NCBI GenBank assembly: GCA_017397725.1 | Contig: JAFQIA010000017.1 | Location: 1 to 64,000, forward strand | DNA: 64,000 bases | Origin: Clostridia bacterium | GTDB lineage: Bacteria > Bacillota > Clostridia > Monoglobales > Monoglobaceae | Direction: 5' to 3' | In this document: positions 16,593-26,259 of the stretch, piece after piece | How the letters are laid out: every line of letters begins with the position of its first letter | How positions within the stretch are numbered: the first letter of the stretch is position 1 | The notes under the pieces: generated by a model | What the model saw: the letters and a program-made list of their open reading frames with translations, nothing else | Told to the model about the DNA's origin: nothing | The model's database searches: none | Program-made: the position numbers and the translations under genes

Positions 16593-18137
16593 TTATGACA
16601 CAGATTTGTCTTTTTTTGCCACCTTGCGTAATGTTTTTTGGTATTCCTCCACCGAAATCTTGGTCGCCTTTTCAAACCGGTATTTCAGCCAGTGGCGGCT
16701 CACACCCATTCGGTCTGCAAGGGTAAATGCATCCACATCGGTGTCCAAGGTTTTTAAGATTTCATCCCGCACCGTCTCTACCACCGAATAGTCTTCCGTA
16801 CGGGTTTCATATTGCATGAGATAAAGCAGAGAAAGCAAGGTTTCACTACGTTCCTCCGCCGTTGCAAGCGCATCAAAATATGCATCCAGACGCTTGCCCA
16901 CTTCTCCGTCAATCACCCGTTCCCATCCGTGGAACCAATGGAGAATCCTCTGTGGAAGCTCCTCGTCGGGGAACTGCATAAAATATTTGAGCAGCTCAGT
17001 TTCGCGTATGGGTCGTGCAAAGGGGGTTTCGGCGCCCTTGTACTCACCCAGCTTGGAAATGATCTGTTTCATCTTGCTCTCAGGATTGACCAGCTTGCCG
17101 GCGATAATATCCTCTTCGGTGATTTTGGCATAGAGAATCTCTCTTGCATCCTGCTGGGCCTCTTTTACACTCTTTTTGCCACAGCCACGTTCCCGGTCAT
17201 AAGTAATATAAAAGAATCCATCCTCTGCCTCTACCCCATCGGGATAGGAAACCTGATCCCGCTCGTCTAAAAGCAACTTATAGGGCCAGGTCTTACCCTC
17301 ATCCTCAGACAACATTGCAGTCAGGTGGTCTCTGCCGGTGTATTCATAATGGTTCACCAATAGCCATCTGCCACTCTTTAATTTGCGGATATGGATTCTG
17401 GAATTGGGGCCACCAAAACCGCTATCCACCCCATCTGTCCAGGTTTTTCCTCTGTCATAGGAATAAGCAAGTCCCACACCCTGCATAATTCTGGTATACA
17501 TTGCGATGGTTCCATCCTCTTTTTCCACAATCATATGCTCGTCATAGGCGTGGTCAGGATGTACCATTCCACCAAGCTTTTCAAAGGTTTTCCCCTGATC
17601 GCAGGACTGATACACAAAAGCACCCAACTGTTTTTGCGTGGTTCTGCGGCAAGGCATCCAAGACCATACCCGCTCTCCCCAAACGGAAATGGGGAACAAC
17701 CATTCACCAGTGGAAAGCACCGTGGGCTTGTTGAGCATAATGTCATAACCCACAAAAAATTCCTCGCCCCAAACCAACTCGTCCGCATCCGGATCCTCAC
17801 AGATTGCCGCATAGGTTCCGTGGTTGTCACCGGTCTTGCTGTCAAAATCAGGGTATACCGCCCAGAAGAGCCAAAGTCTGCCCAACGGGTCAATCCAGAT
17901 GCACTCATCAAAGCATCTGGCATTTTCTCTATATACTGCCGCAATGGGCTCGCCGAAATTCACCCCGTCATCGGATTTCAGCAATACCACATAGTTCCCG
18001 ATGGTTTCGTCCACATCACCGGAATAAAATGCGGAAAATATTCTTCCTTTTTTCGTAACCTCGATTCCCGGAATCCCCTGCCAGAATCGCTGGCCTGCAT
18101 CATACTGTTTCAGTTGCTCTTTATCTGTAATCAGCAT
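16593..18137 (-). CDS. Sialidase-like (BNR/Asp-box) propeller with truncated AraC-type HTH
   Basis: This 514-aa protein has no signal peptide. Residues about 15-345 form a sialidase-superfamily beta-propeller with Asp-box repeats (SDDGVNF, SCDQGKTF, SYDRGKTW, SEDEGKTW). The sialidase FRIP motif is replaced by QGIPGIEVT, so the sialic-acid-binding arginine is absent. The C-terminus has one helix-turn-helix resembling the first HTH of an AraC domain (TLADRMGVSRHWLKYRFEKAT) and then stops; the second HTH is missing. The ATG at 18137 is preferred, 8 nt after GAGG. It lies 28 bp after its paralogue. It may be a sensor, an enzyme or a decayed regulator; function not established. Confidence 0.75.
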   Translation of the reverse strand: MLITDKEQLKQYDAGQRFWQGIPGIEVTKKGRIFSAFYSGDVDETIGNYVVLLKSDDGVNFGEPIAAVYRENARCFDECIWIDPLGRLWLFWAVYPDFDSKTGDNHGTYAAICEDPDADELVWGEEFFVGYDIMLNKPTVLSTGEWLFPISVWGERVWSWMPCRRTTQKQLGAFVYQSCDQGKTFEKLGGMVHPDHAYDEHMIVEKEDGTIAMYTRIMQGVGLAYSYDRGKTWTDGVDSGFGGPNSRIHIRKLKSGRWLLVNHYEYTGRDHLTAMLSEDEGKTWPYKLLLDERDQVSYPDGVEAEDGFFYITYDRERGCGKKSVKEAQQDAREILYAKITEEDIIAGKLVNPESKMKQIISKLGEYKGAETPFARPIRETELLKYFMQFPDEELPQRILHWFHGWERVIDGEVGKRLDAYFDALATAEERSETLLSLLYLMQYETRTEDYSVVETVRDEILKTLDTDVDAFTLADRMGVSRHWLKYRFEKATKISVEEYQKTLRKVAKKDKSVS

Positions 18138-18165
18138 CGTTTTCACCTCATAATATATTTTAATT

Positions 18166-19836
18166 TTATTTTTTGCGTTTTAATAATTTTCTGTAACTGG
18201 AGGGCGAAATCTTTTCCGATTCCAGAAACAGCTTGGAAAAATAGCTCTCGCTGCCAAATCCGCATTCATAGGAAACGTCTGCGATTTTCTTGTCGCTGTG
18301 GACAAGTAGCTCTTTTGCCTTGGTTATTTTCATCTCATTTTTATAGTCGGTAATGGTGAGCCCTGTGGTCTTTTTGAAAAGATGGCACATATAGTACTGG
18401 CTGATACCCACCCGCTCTGCAATCTCTTTGACCGGAACTTCTTCGGTAAGGTTGCTCTGTACGATGTTTTTAATCTTTTCTACAATGGGGATTTCCCGAA
18501 TCTCAAAATGGGACACCGACCGCACAAGCGCAATCATCTTCCGGATGAGTTCCTCTTTATTTTCTGGATTGTTTTCCAGTTTTTCAATCAAGGCATCCAG
18601 CTTGTCGTTATCCACCTTATGCATATTGATGCAGTTAACCTGATAACACTCAAACAGAGAAGCAAAAACCTCCTCACTGGATTTGTCCAGTAAGATCTTG
18701 ACCAACTCATTTTCCGAAAGACGGGTAAGCTCCCTGAATGGATTGTTTTCTTCCATGGCATATCTGCCAAGGGAGGATACTACCCATTTCAGGCGGCTTT
18801 TGGGGTTGCTGATTGCGCCCTGGATGATTTCTTCTTCGGTAATCTTGGCAATCAGAATCTCTCTCGCTGACTCATACACCTCTTCCAAGGAACGGGCAAA
18901 GGAGCCGCGCTCTCTGTCATAGGTGATATAGATAAACCCATCCTCTGCCTCTACCGCATCGGGATAAGAAATGTTACTACGTTCATCCAGAAGCAGTTTA
19001 TGGCTCCAGCTACGCCCCTCGTCCTCTGATAACATGGCGGTCAAATGACTGCGTTCATTCATGGTATCGTGGGTAACCAGTAAGATTCTGCCCGACTTCA
19101 AGCGCCGGATAAAAAATCTGGAGCTGGTACTCCTGATGCCACTATCCTTACCGTCCGTCCAAGTCTTTCCTCGGTCATAAGAATAGGCAACGCCAATACC
19201 GTAAGTAGTTCTGACAAACATGGCAAGGTACTCATCCTGAAGCTCCAAAAGCATATGTTCATCGAGGTAGCGGTGTTTTACATCTGCACCGCCGATATTG
19301 ACAAAGGTCTTCCCATTGTCAATACTCTTATAGACAAACGCCTTTCGCTCCTCCGGAGGAATCTCTTGCTTGATGCCGATGGATTTGGGTTCTCTCTGCC
19401 AGACCGCAATGGGAAATAGCCATTCTCCGGTAGAAAGCACGGTAGGTTTGTTCAGCATCACACCTTGCCCGATTTGGAAAGGCTCGCCAAAGGAAATGGT
19501 TGGCGCATCCGGGTCCTCGCAAATCACTGCCCAAACACTATGCTTTGGCGCACAGGACCAGATGAACCAGAGCCGACCCAGAGGGTCAATCCAAAGACAG
19601 GGGTCATAGCACCGATGGTCTTTTTTGACGGTGACCGCAATGGGAACCTCGTCAAAGCACACGCCATCGTTGGAGCAGAAGAGCAGACAATAGTTGCCGA
19701 TTGCCTCGCTGATACCACCAGAATAAAAGGTCAAAAAGATTCTTCCGCCTTTGGTGACCTCAATGCCGGGAATACCCTGCCACAATCGATAAGGAGCAGT
19801 ATATTTTTTTACATCTTCCGGATTTGTCAAAAACAT
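18166..19836 (-). CDS. Sialidase-like (BNR/Asp-box) propeller fused to a complete AraC domain
   Basis: This 556-aa protein lacks a signal peptide. Residues about 10-340 form an Asp-box propeller paralogous to the next gene (SNDGVCF, SIDNGKTF, SYDRGKTW, SEDEGRSW), with QGIPGIEVT in place of FRIP. A helical linker follows, and residues about 455-556 are a full AraC/XylS DNA-binding domain with two HTHs: VKEIAERVGISQYYMCHLFKK, and IADVSYECGFGSESYFSKLF. I read it as a transcription factor whose ligand-sensing part is a glycosidase-like propeller, controlling the GH38/GH127 genes; this role is inference. GGAGG precedes the ATG. Confidence 0.8.
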   Translation of the reverse strand: MFLTNPEDVKKYTAPYRLWQGIPGIEVTKGGRIFLTFYSGGISEAIGNYCLLFCSNDGVCFDEVPIAVTVKKDHRCYDPCLWIDPLGRLWFIWSCAPKHSVWAVICEDPDAPTISFGEPFQIGQGVMLNKPTVLSTGEWLFPIAVWQREPKSIGIKQEIPPEERKAFVYKSIDNGKTFVNIGGADVKHRYLDEHMLLELQDEYLAMFVRTTYGIGVAYSYDRGKTWTDGKDSGIRSTSSRFFIRRLKSGRILLVTHDTMNERSHLTAMLSEDEGRSWSHKLLLDERSNISYPDAVEAEDGFIYITYDRERGSFARSLEEVYESAREILIAKITEEEIIQGAISNPKSRLKWVVSSLGRYAMEENNPFRELTRLSENELVKILLDKSSEEVFASLFECYQVNCINMHKVDNDKLDALIEKLENNPENKEELIRKMIALVRSVSHFEIREIPIVEKIKNIVQSNLTEEVPVKEIAERVGISQYYMCHLFKKTTGLTITDYKNEMKITKAKELLVHSDKKIADVSYECGFGSESYFSKLFLESEKISPSSYRKLLKRKK

Positions 19837-19857
19837 TACACTTTCCTCCGTATCTGA

Positions 19858-20149
19858 TTTTCTGTTTGTGAAAACAAACGCTCCTCAGAGCCATTTTTAC
19901 TTTTTTATTTCTGCGCATATTATTGAAGAAACAGGATTGCGCGCAGACCTCCCGAAATTACACTTTTAGTTTATCATCCCTTTTGTTACATTCATATAAC
20001 AAAATTGCTTTTTCCAATATTTATTATAGTCAATATTTTACAATGACCCCCAAGATATGGGGGGGTTACAGGTATGCGCAAAATAGACATTTACTTTTCT
20101 GCCAAACTATGGTAGACTGACGGTAACACAACCCAAGGAGGAATCCAAA
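19858..20149. other. Regulatory intergenic region with operator-like inverted repeats
   Basis: This AT-rich region lies between the divergent propeller-AraC gene (-) and the secreted-protein gene (+). It contains an 8-bp inverted repeat TTTTGTTA/TAACAAAA (19981-19988 and 19997-20004, spacer 8) and a C5/G5 hairpin around 20046-20064. No clear sigma-A promoter for the minus strand was found. The plus-strand promoter is listed separately. Confidence 0.5.
20090..20118 (+). promoter_or_regulatory. Probable sigma-A promoter of the secreted stalk-domain gene
   Basis: TTTACT (20090-20095) and TAGACT (20113-20118) are separated by 17 bp, about 30 bp ahead of the start codon. Both boxes deviate from consensus. 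Confidence 0.5.
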
Positions 20150-21073
20150 ATGAAACGATTTGCTTTATTCTGTATCTGTTTGCTGATGCTTGGTACCTCT
20201 GCTCTTGCAGCAGAGAATGAGGGCGTTCGCCTGACGGTGGATGGCGAGGCGCGTTCCCTGATTGCTTATGAAATTCACGACAACAACTATTTCAAACTGC
20301 GGGATGTTGCCAACCTGTTAAAGGATACCGATGCACAGTTTGACGTTATCTGGAACGAGGAAAAAGGTGCCATTGAACTGCTTTCCGGTGTGGCTTATTC
20401 CACCGAAGAGCCTTTGACTGAAACCGCCTATCAAAATCCAGTTGCGATAGAGAATTTTGTTCCCATCTTCAAGGATGGTGCACAGGTGTTACTCAAAGCC
20501 TATGAAATTCGCGACAACAACTATTTCAAGCTTCGGGATTTGGCAGCCGCAATGGACTTTGGCGTAAACTGGGCAGAAGCAACCCAAACCATCGAGATTG
20601 ACACCGATGCATCTTATGTGTTCCCCGAAGCCAACACCGATAAAACCACCGTGAACCCCCAGTATCTTTCGATGATTGGAAAAACCAAGGCAGAGCTGGA
20701 CTCCCTGTTTGGGGCAGGCAAATTTGATAAAACCTATTCGGTGACCTCGTATCCCAACGATGTGCACATCTACTGGAATACCGGCGGAGAAACCCCCGCG
20801 GCAACGTCCTGGGCAACCGGCATATTCCTCCCTGCAAGCAAGGTGTTTTTCCACTGTCCGGAAACGATGGTTTCTCACGCTCTGGTAAAAATCATCCCCT
20901 CCATCATCTGGGAATCCTCCAATACTGAGGGCAAATACCAATGGCGTGCCCCTTACCTCGGCAAGACTTTGACCTTCTATCTGGAAACCTCCACCACCTT
21001 GATTCCTTCTAATTATGTCCTTTTGAATCTGGTAGATTTCCCCCACAACAACCCCGAAACCATCCAACTCTAA
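20150..21073 (+). CDS. Secreted protein with two copper-amine-oxidase-like stalk repeats
   Basis: This 307-aa protein has a cleavable signal peptide (MKRFALFCICLLMLGTSALA). Two repeats follow, each with the block YEIxDNNYFKLRD (about residues 40-52 and 115-127), typical of the copper amine oxidase N-terminal-like stalk domain common in clostridial exported proteins. The region after about residue 160 is unassigned. GGAGG lies 8 nt before the ATG. The gene is monocistronic and followed by repeat copies and a terminator. It probably works outside the membrane; no enzymatic motif is visible. Confidence 0.8.
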   Translation: MKRFALFCICLLMLGTSALAAENEGVRLTVDGEARSLIAYEIHDNNYFKLRDVANLLKDTDAQFDVIWNEEKGAIELLSGVAYSTEEPLTETAYQNPVAIENFVPIFKDGAQVLLKAYEIRDNNYFKLRDLAAAMDFGVNWAEATQTIEIDTDASYVFPEANTDKTTVNPQYLSMIGKTKAELDSLFGAGKFDKTYSVTSYPNDVHIYWNTGGETPAATSWATGIFLPASKVFFHCPETMVSHALVKIIPSIIWESSNTEGKYQWRAPYLGKTLTFYLETSTTLIPSNYVLLNLVDFPHNNPETIQL

Positions 21074-21079
21074 CCCAAC

Positions 21080-21144
21080 AACACAGGGGACGGTTCTCCA
21101 ACACAGGGGACGGTTCTCCAACACAGGGGACGGTTCTCTGTGTT
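21080..21144. repeat. Tandem REP-like array, copy B (three units)
   Basis: Two 20-bp units (AACACAGGGGACGGTTCTCC) are followed directly by a complete 25-bp unit ending in CTCTGTGTT. It begins 7 bp after the stop codon of the secreted-protein gene. No spacers separate the units, so it is not a CRISPR array. Confidence 0.85.
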
Positions 21145-21165
21145 CAAGTCAGAATTGCTTACAAA

Positions 21166-21197
21166 AAAAGAGGCTATGCTTTTGCATAGCCTCTTTT
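21166..21197. terminator. Bidirectional terminator between convergent genes
   Basis: A perfect 14-bp stem (AAAAGAGGCTATGC/GCATAGCCTCTTTT) with a TTTT loop has T-rich flanks on both strands. It serves the secreted-protein gene (+) and the foldase gene (-). Confidence 0.88.
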
Positions 21198-21230
21198 CGT
21201 TTTTCTTGATTTGAAAAGAATTCAGCGAAC

Positions 21231-21255
21231 GACACAGGGAACCGTCCCCTGTGTT
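21231..21255. repeat. Dispersed 25-bp REP-like repeat, copy C
   Basis: GACACAGGGAACCGTCCCCTGTGTT lies 7 bp beyond the stop codon of the foldase gene. It is in the opposite orientation to the array at 21080-21144, with the terminator between them, giving a paired inverted arrangement. Confidence 0.8.
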
Positions 21256-21261
21256 GTGGGG

Positions 21262-22566
21262 TTATTGTCCTTGCATTTGTGCGTAGAGCTCTTCAAAACC
21301 TTTGGTTGCTTCGTCCACGCTATCGATCACCTGTTTCAGGGTCATCTTCTTCCAAGCGCCTTTTTTCACCTTAACCTTTGCCTCGTTCTTCCAGTACTGA
21401 CGCAGTTCCGGCTGACCAACGGTTCTCTTGATGATATGGAATCCATCCTCGGTTTCAACGATTTCACTGATTCCGTTGATTTCCAATGCAAATACTGCCT
21501 TTTCTACCTCATCCGGAAATGCGGTATTGTTGGTTGCAGTATAGCCATCTTCCGGCTGCATGGGGTCTTTGCCCACCTCTTTTACCAGAGCATCAAAGTC
21601 CTCGCCGTTCTTTGCCCGTGCCAGCGCTTCCTCTGCAATGGCGCGCTTTGCCTCTGCATCCGCAGTTGCCTCGTCGCCCTCAAGAGCGGTATCCTTGGCA
21701 ATCAGAATCTGCTTGTAGGTTGCCTCTTTGTCACTTGCATGCTTTTCCAGTACGGACTTGTCTTCCGGATAGTAGTTCGCAGGATTTGCCTGCATATCCG
21801 CATCCACTGCCTGTATCTCCATCATCTGCATCACCTTGCGGGTGTACTGCTTGATGGAATCCACGCCCTGTCTTTTTGCGTTAAGAACAACCAGCTCTTC
21901 GCCATAGCTTGCCACCATCTGGTCAAGCTGTGCTTTTGCCTGCGCACGTGCCTCTTTTGCATCAAAGTCTGCACCGAACTTTTTGCCGGCTTGCATCAAA
22001 ACGACTTCTTCTACTGCCATATCCAAAGCGTTTTCCTTGACAATTTCTTCTGCGGTTTTGCCGTCTACTTCTTTGGTCCAATCAAACTCAGACAAAGAAG
22101 CCTCGTCCTCTGCATTTGCCTGGAAGTACTCATAGGCTGCAGCATAGAGGAAATACCCCATATCTTTGTCGGTAATCTCGGTTCCGTCCACGGTTGCGAT
22201 GGTTTTTCCCTCCGGAATGGTTTCCAACCAACCGGGCAGTTGCATTCCGCCAAGCAGCAGCAATGCACCAAGCACTGCAGTACCAACCAAAGAAAGAATC
22301 AAGCTGCTCAACTTCAAAGTTACCTTTTTGGGCTCTTTGACGGGTTCTTCTTCCCATTCCTCAGCCTCAAAATCCTCATCGGCAAATTCTTCTGCCTCTT
22401 GGTTTTCTTCCCACTCTGCATCCTCCGGCAGCACCTCTGCGCTGTCAATCTCATCCTGCAGTTCTGCCGCAGCTTCTGCGATTTTTTCGCTTACATCCTG
22501 ACGAACCTTTTCCTGCAGTTCCTGTTCCTCTGCAGAGGTCTGGAAATCCTTATTTTCGTTTTCCAT
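21262..22566 (-). CDS. Membrane-anchored parvulin-type peptidyl-prolyl isomerase
   Basis: This 434-aa protein has a long, very acidic cytoplasmic N-terminus (about 80 residues rich in Glu/Asp) and a single membrane segment (LSSLILSLVGTAVLGALLLL). The extracytoplasmic SurA/PrsA-like part includes a parvulin domain (AEEALARAKNGEDFDALVKE, then GFHIIKRT). It is expected to help fold exported proteins. It is not a lipoprotein, unlike PrsA. The ATG at 22566 follows AAGGAG. A TATACT -10 (22610-22605) lies upstream with a poor -35. It sits downstream of mfd. Confidence 0.85.
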   Translation of the reverse strand: MENENKDFQTSAEEQELQEKVRQDVSEKIAEAAAELQDEIDSAEVLPEDAEWEENQEAEEFADEDFEAEEWEEEPVKEPKKVTLKLSSLILSLVGTAVLGALLLLGGMQLPGWLETIPEGKTIATVDGTEITDKDMGYFLYAAAYEYFQANAEDEASLSEFDWTKEVDGKTAEEIVKENALDMAVEEVVLMQAGKKFGADFDAKEARAQAKAQLDQMVASYGEELVVLNAKRQGVDSIKQYTRKVMQMMEIQAVDADMQANPANYYPEDKSVLEKHASDKEATYKQILIAKDTALEGDEATADAEAKRAIAEEALARAKNGEDFDALVKEVGKDPMQPEDGYTATNNTAFPDEVEKAVFALEINGISEIVETEDGFHIIKRTVGQPELRQYWKNEAKVKVKKGAWKKMTLKQVIDSVDEATKGFEELYAQMQGQ

Positions 22567-22641
22567 TCTTCTTACTCCTTCCATAAACATGTATGTTATT
22601 TTTCAGTATACACTACTTTGTTTCATTTTTCCAGTCTTTTT

Positions 22642-25600
22642 TCAAACTTTTTTCTCAACATCCTCATTGTTTACAGTCCGTTCACAATCTTCCTCTTGAG
22701 GGACAAAGAGTTCCACTACCTCCCGCACGGCAGAAAGATAGGCTTTTTCCTTGCCTTGTGCCGGCTTTTCTATCTTGAAATGCAGTTTGGGATTGTTGGG
22801 ATTGGGCAGGAACAGTTCTTTGGGGCGCCGATTGATTTCCGCAATCAAAAGACCCATATCCGGCATATTTTCCGTATCAAATCGGAACACCACCTGACTG
22901 CTGCTGCCAATCACCTCAGCAATGCCGCATTGCTGTGCCAGATTCTTAATCAGCGCTACCTCCATCAGGTTTTCCACCTCACCGGGCACGGTGCCATACC
23001 GGTCCTCGATTTCATCATAGGCATCATAAAGCGCCTCCTGCCCGTTGATTGCTGCAATCCGCTTATAGGCACCGATACGCTGGCTATGACTGGTGATATA
23101 GCTATCCGAAATATACGCAGACACAGGAAGGTCAATCTGGGTTTCGGTCTTTTTGATGCCTTCTTTGCCCTGTTCCTCCCGTACTGCCTGTTCCAAAAGG
23201 GTGCAGTACATTTCATAGCCCACCGCCTCCAGATGCCCGCTTTGCTCTGCGCCGATCAGGTTTCCGGTTCCTCGGATTTCCAAATCCCGCATGGCAATCT
23301 TAAATCCCGAACCAAACTCGGTAAACTCCTTAATGGCAAGGAGCCGCTTTTCCGCCTCCTCGGTGAGCATTTTGTTCCGCCTGAAGGTCAGGTAGGCGTA
23401 TGCAAGTCGGTTGGAACGCCCCACTCTGCCACGGAGCTGATACAGCTGTGCCAGACCCAGACGGTCTGCGTTTTCAATGATGATGGTGTTCACATTGGCA
23501 ATATCCAGACCGGTTTCAATAATGGTGGTGCAGACCAGCACATCCACCTCGCCTTGGTCCACCGCCATCATAATCTCTTCCAGTTCCCGCTCGTTCATCT
23601 TGCCGTGTGCCACCGCTACCCGCGCCTCGGGAACCATCTCGGCAATCCGGTTGGCAATCTTGTAGATGCCCTCCACCCGATTAAAGAGGTAGTACACCTG
23701 TCCGCCTCGCGCCAGTTCCTTTTGGATGGCTTCCCGCACGATGTTCTCGTCATATTCCAGCACATAGGTTGCCACCGGATAACGCTCGCCCGGGGGTTCG
23801 TTGAGCACACTCATATCCCGGATCCCGCTCAGACTCATATGCAAGGTACGGGGGATGGGGGTTGCAGAAAGGGTCAGCACATCCACCTCTTTGCGCAGTT
23901 CTTTCAGCTTTTCTTTGTGGGCGACCCCGAACCGTTGTTCCTCGTCAATGACCAAAAGTCCCAGCTTGTGAAACTCCACCGTCTTGCCAAGCAATTTATG
24001 GGTACCGATGACCACATCCACCTCGCCGGTTTTTAAGCCCCTGAGAACCTCTTTCTGTACCGATGGCGGGGTGAAACGAGAAAGCATTTCCACCCGCATG
24101 GGGTATGCCATCATCCGTTGTTTAAAGTTGTTGTAATGCTGAGAGGCAAGGATGGTGGTGGGTACCAGATACGCCACCTGATAGCCGCTCATCACCGCCT
24201 TGAATGCCGCCCGCATTGCCACCTCGGTTTTGCCGTAGCCCACATCTCCGCAAAGGAGTCGATCCATAGGATGAGGGCTTTCCATATCCGCCTTGACCTC
24301 TGCAATACTCCTGAGCTGGTCGCCGGTTTCTTCATAAGGGAACGCCGCCTCAAAATCCCGTTGCCACTCGGTGTCCTTCCCGAATGCAATACCGTCAATT
24401 TTGGTACGCTGAGCATAAAGGGCAATCAGCTTTTTCGCCATATCCGATGCCGCCGCCTTGACCCGCTCCTTGGTACGACCCCACTCTATGCCGCCCAGTT
24501 TGTTGAGCTTGATGCGGCTACCCTCTTTGGCAGTGTGCTTAAACACCAAGTCAAGCTGGTCGGTGGGCACATACAAAATATCAGTGCCCCGATACTGAAT
24601 CTTCAAATAATCCTTGCGCACGCCATCCACAAACAGCTGCTCAATCCCGGTATAAAGCCCGATGCCATGGTTTTGGTGCACGATATAATCCCCGGGATTC
24701 AGCTGCGTAAAACTGGTAATTTTATCCCCTTGGGGAACCGCCCGTTTGCGGCGTTTTTTCTTTTCTCCGCCAAAAATCTCCCGATCACCGATGATAGCAA
24801 CCCCGCTTAAGGGATATTCAAATCCCCGCCCGATGCTCCCTTTGGTAATCACGATACCACCGGGGTTTGGGAGCTGGGTCAAGGTTTCCTGATAGGAACA
24901 ACCAAATCCCTCATCGGTCAACTGACGGAGCAGATTTTCTGCCCGCACCGAGGAACCTGCCAGAATCACCGTGCGATATATATTCTGCTGATAATGCCTG
25001 AGGGCATCACACAAAAACTCCAGCTTGCCCTGAAATCCGTTCAGGCTTTTGGAAGTCAGGGTATGGGTGACCTGTGGGCGCAATTCCGGTGTACCGTGGG
25101 AAATTCCACTCATCCCCACCACTGTCCGCTTGCTCAAAGCAGAGATTGCCCCCTTGTAGGGCAGGGCATACACCCCTTTGGCATCGAGGAGAACTCCGCG
25201 CTCTGCCAAATCACAGATCTCCTCTTGGCGGCGTATTTCGCTTTGTTTCATCTGCTCGCTGATGCGGGCAGGCTCTTCCCAGAATACGATTTCTTCATCA
25301 AGATAATCCAGTAATGTCGGGAGTTCTTTGCCGTAGAGCAGAGGGATATACTTATCCAATGACGGAAAGAGCTGTCCCTCTTTCAGGCGCTCCACATCCC
25401 GCTCCAGTCGGGATCTTTGTTCATTTTGCTCCATCTTGGATGCCCGTTTGCTGAGCGCCGCAATCAGTCCCTGCCGCGGCTCCTCCTCAGGCAGCAGCTC
25501 TCGGGAGGGGTAGATGGCAACCTCTGTGCATCGCTCCACCGTCCGCTGACTTTCCATATCAAACAGGCGGATGGAATCTACCTCGGTATCAAAAAACTCC

Positions 25601-26187
25601 ACACGGATGGGATGGGGGGTGGTACCATCTACGGGATACACATCCAAAATACCGCCACGGATGCTGAACTGCCCCGGTCCTTCCACCATCTCTTCCCGAC
25701 GGTAACCCAAAAAAGTCAAGGACCTTGCCAAAACATCCAGTTCCATGTCGTCCCCTTCTTTGAGCTCTATGGCGTGCTTTTGATACACTTCAGGCGGAAG
25801 GGTCACGCTGCAAAGCGCCTCTATGGTGGTCACCACATAGCAGGGTTCTTGGTCCATTGCCAGGTGCCGAAGCACCTCCAATCGTTTGCGGGTCACATCC
25901 TGCCCCTTTGCCTCCACATCGTAAAACAACAGGTCGGTCTGGGGATAAAAATATACCCGCTCCCCAAAAAAGAATCGCAAATCCTCATACAGTCGGCGGG
26001 CACTCTCGTTGTCTGCAGACACCGTCACCACGCCCTTATTCAGCTTTTTGGCAACAGAATAAACAAGGTGTGCCCTGACCGAGTCTGACACACCCAACAC
26101 ATGAATCGGCGTTTTTTTGTTTTTCAGGCTTTTGACAAGCTCCTCAAATTCCGCGAGCTCATCGAGAATCTGCAAATAAACATCCAT
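22642..26187 (-). CDS. mfd: Transcription-repair coupling factor
   Basis: Mfd releases RNA polymerase stalled at DNA lesions and recruits UvrA. The product is 1181 aa, normal for the family. In order: the UvrB-like N-terminal module ([11 protein letters not shown]), the RNA-polymerase-interacting region around [19 protein letters not shown], the helicase motor with Walker [12 protein letters not shown] and DEEQRFGV, the TRG-type motif near [16 protein letters not shown], and the C-terminal UvrA-masking domain. GAGGTG precedes the ATG. It is downstream of pth by 72 bp, a common Bacillota order (pth-mfd-foldase). Confidence 0.97.
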   Translation of the reverse strand: MDVYLQILDELAEFEELVKSLKNKKTPIHVLGVSDSVRAHLVYSVAKKLNKGVVTVSADNESARRLYEDLRFFFGERVYFYPQTDLLFYDVEAKGQDVTRKRLEVLRHLAMDQEPCYVVTTIEALCSVTLPPEVYQKHAIELKEGDDMELDVLARSLTFLGYRREEMVEGPGQFSIRGGILDVYPVDGTTPHPIRVEFFDTEVDSIRLFDMESQRTVERCTEVAIYPSRELLPEEEPRQGLIAALSKRASKMEQNEQRSRLERDVERLKEGQLFPSLDKYIPLLYGKELPTLLDYLDEEIVFWEEPARISEQMKQSEIRRQEEICDLAERGVLLDAKGVYALPYKGAISALSKRTVVGMSGISHGTPELRPQVTHTLTSKSLNGFQGKLEFLCDALRHYQQNIYRTVILAGSSVRAENLLRQLTDEGFGCSYQETLTQLPNPGGIVITKGSIGRGFEYPLSGVAIIGDREIFGGEKKKRRKRAVPQGDKITSFTQLNPGDYIVHQNHGIGLYTGIEQLFVDGVRKDYLKIQYRGTDILYVPTDQLDLVFKHTAKEGSRIKLNKLGGIEWGRTKERVKAAASDMAKKLIALYAQRTKIDGIAFGKDTEWQRDFEAAFPYEETGDQLRSIAEVKADMESPHPMDRLLCGDVGYGKTEVAMRAAFKAVMSGYQVAYLVPTTILASQHYNNFKQRMMAYPMRVEMLSRFTPPSVQKEVLRGLKTGEVDVVIGTHKLLGKTVEFHKLGLLVIDEEQRFGVAHKEKLKELRKEVDVLTLSATPIPRTLHMSLSGIRDMSVLNEPPGERYPVATYVLEYDENIVREAIQKELARGGQVYYLFNRVEGIYKIANRIAEMVPEARVAVAHGKMNERELEEIMMAVDQGEVDVLVCTTIIETGLDIANVNTIIIENADRLGLAQLYQLRGRVGRSNRLAYAYLTFRRNKMLTEEAEKRLLAIKEFTEFGSGFKIAMRDLEIRGTGNLIGAEQSGHLEAVGYEMYCTLLEQAVREEQGKEGIKKTETQIDLPVSAYISDSYITSHSQRIGAYKRIAAINGQEALYDAYDEIEDRYGTVPGEVENLMEVALIKNLAQQCGIAEVIGSSSQVVFRFDTENMPDMGLLIAEINRRPKELFLPNPNNPKLHFKIEKPAQGKEKAYLSAVREVVELFVPQEEDCERTVNNEDVEKKV

Positions 26188-26259
26188 CTGTTTTCACCTC
26201 TTAACCGAAAGCTACCAAAATTACGCTGTTTCAGGCGGGTTCGGGTTACTTGTTTTCGG

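Noticed and set aside
21080..21144. Possible minimal CRISPR array
   Set aside because: The units are directly adjacent with no spacers, and the same sequence occurs singly elsewhere; no cas genes.
21211..24036. 941-codon plus-strand open frame opposite the foldase gene and mfd
   Set aside because: Antisense shadow of clearly conserved genes; composition is Cys/Phe/His-rich and no motif is visible.
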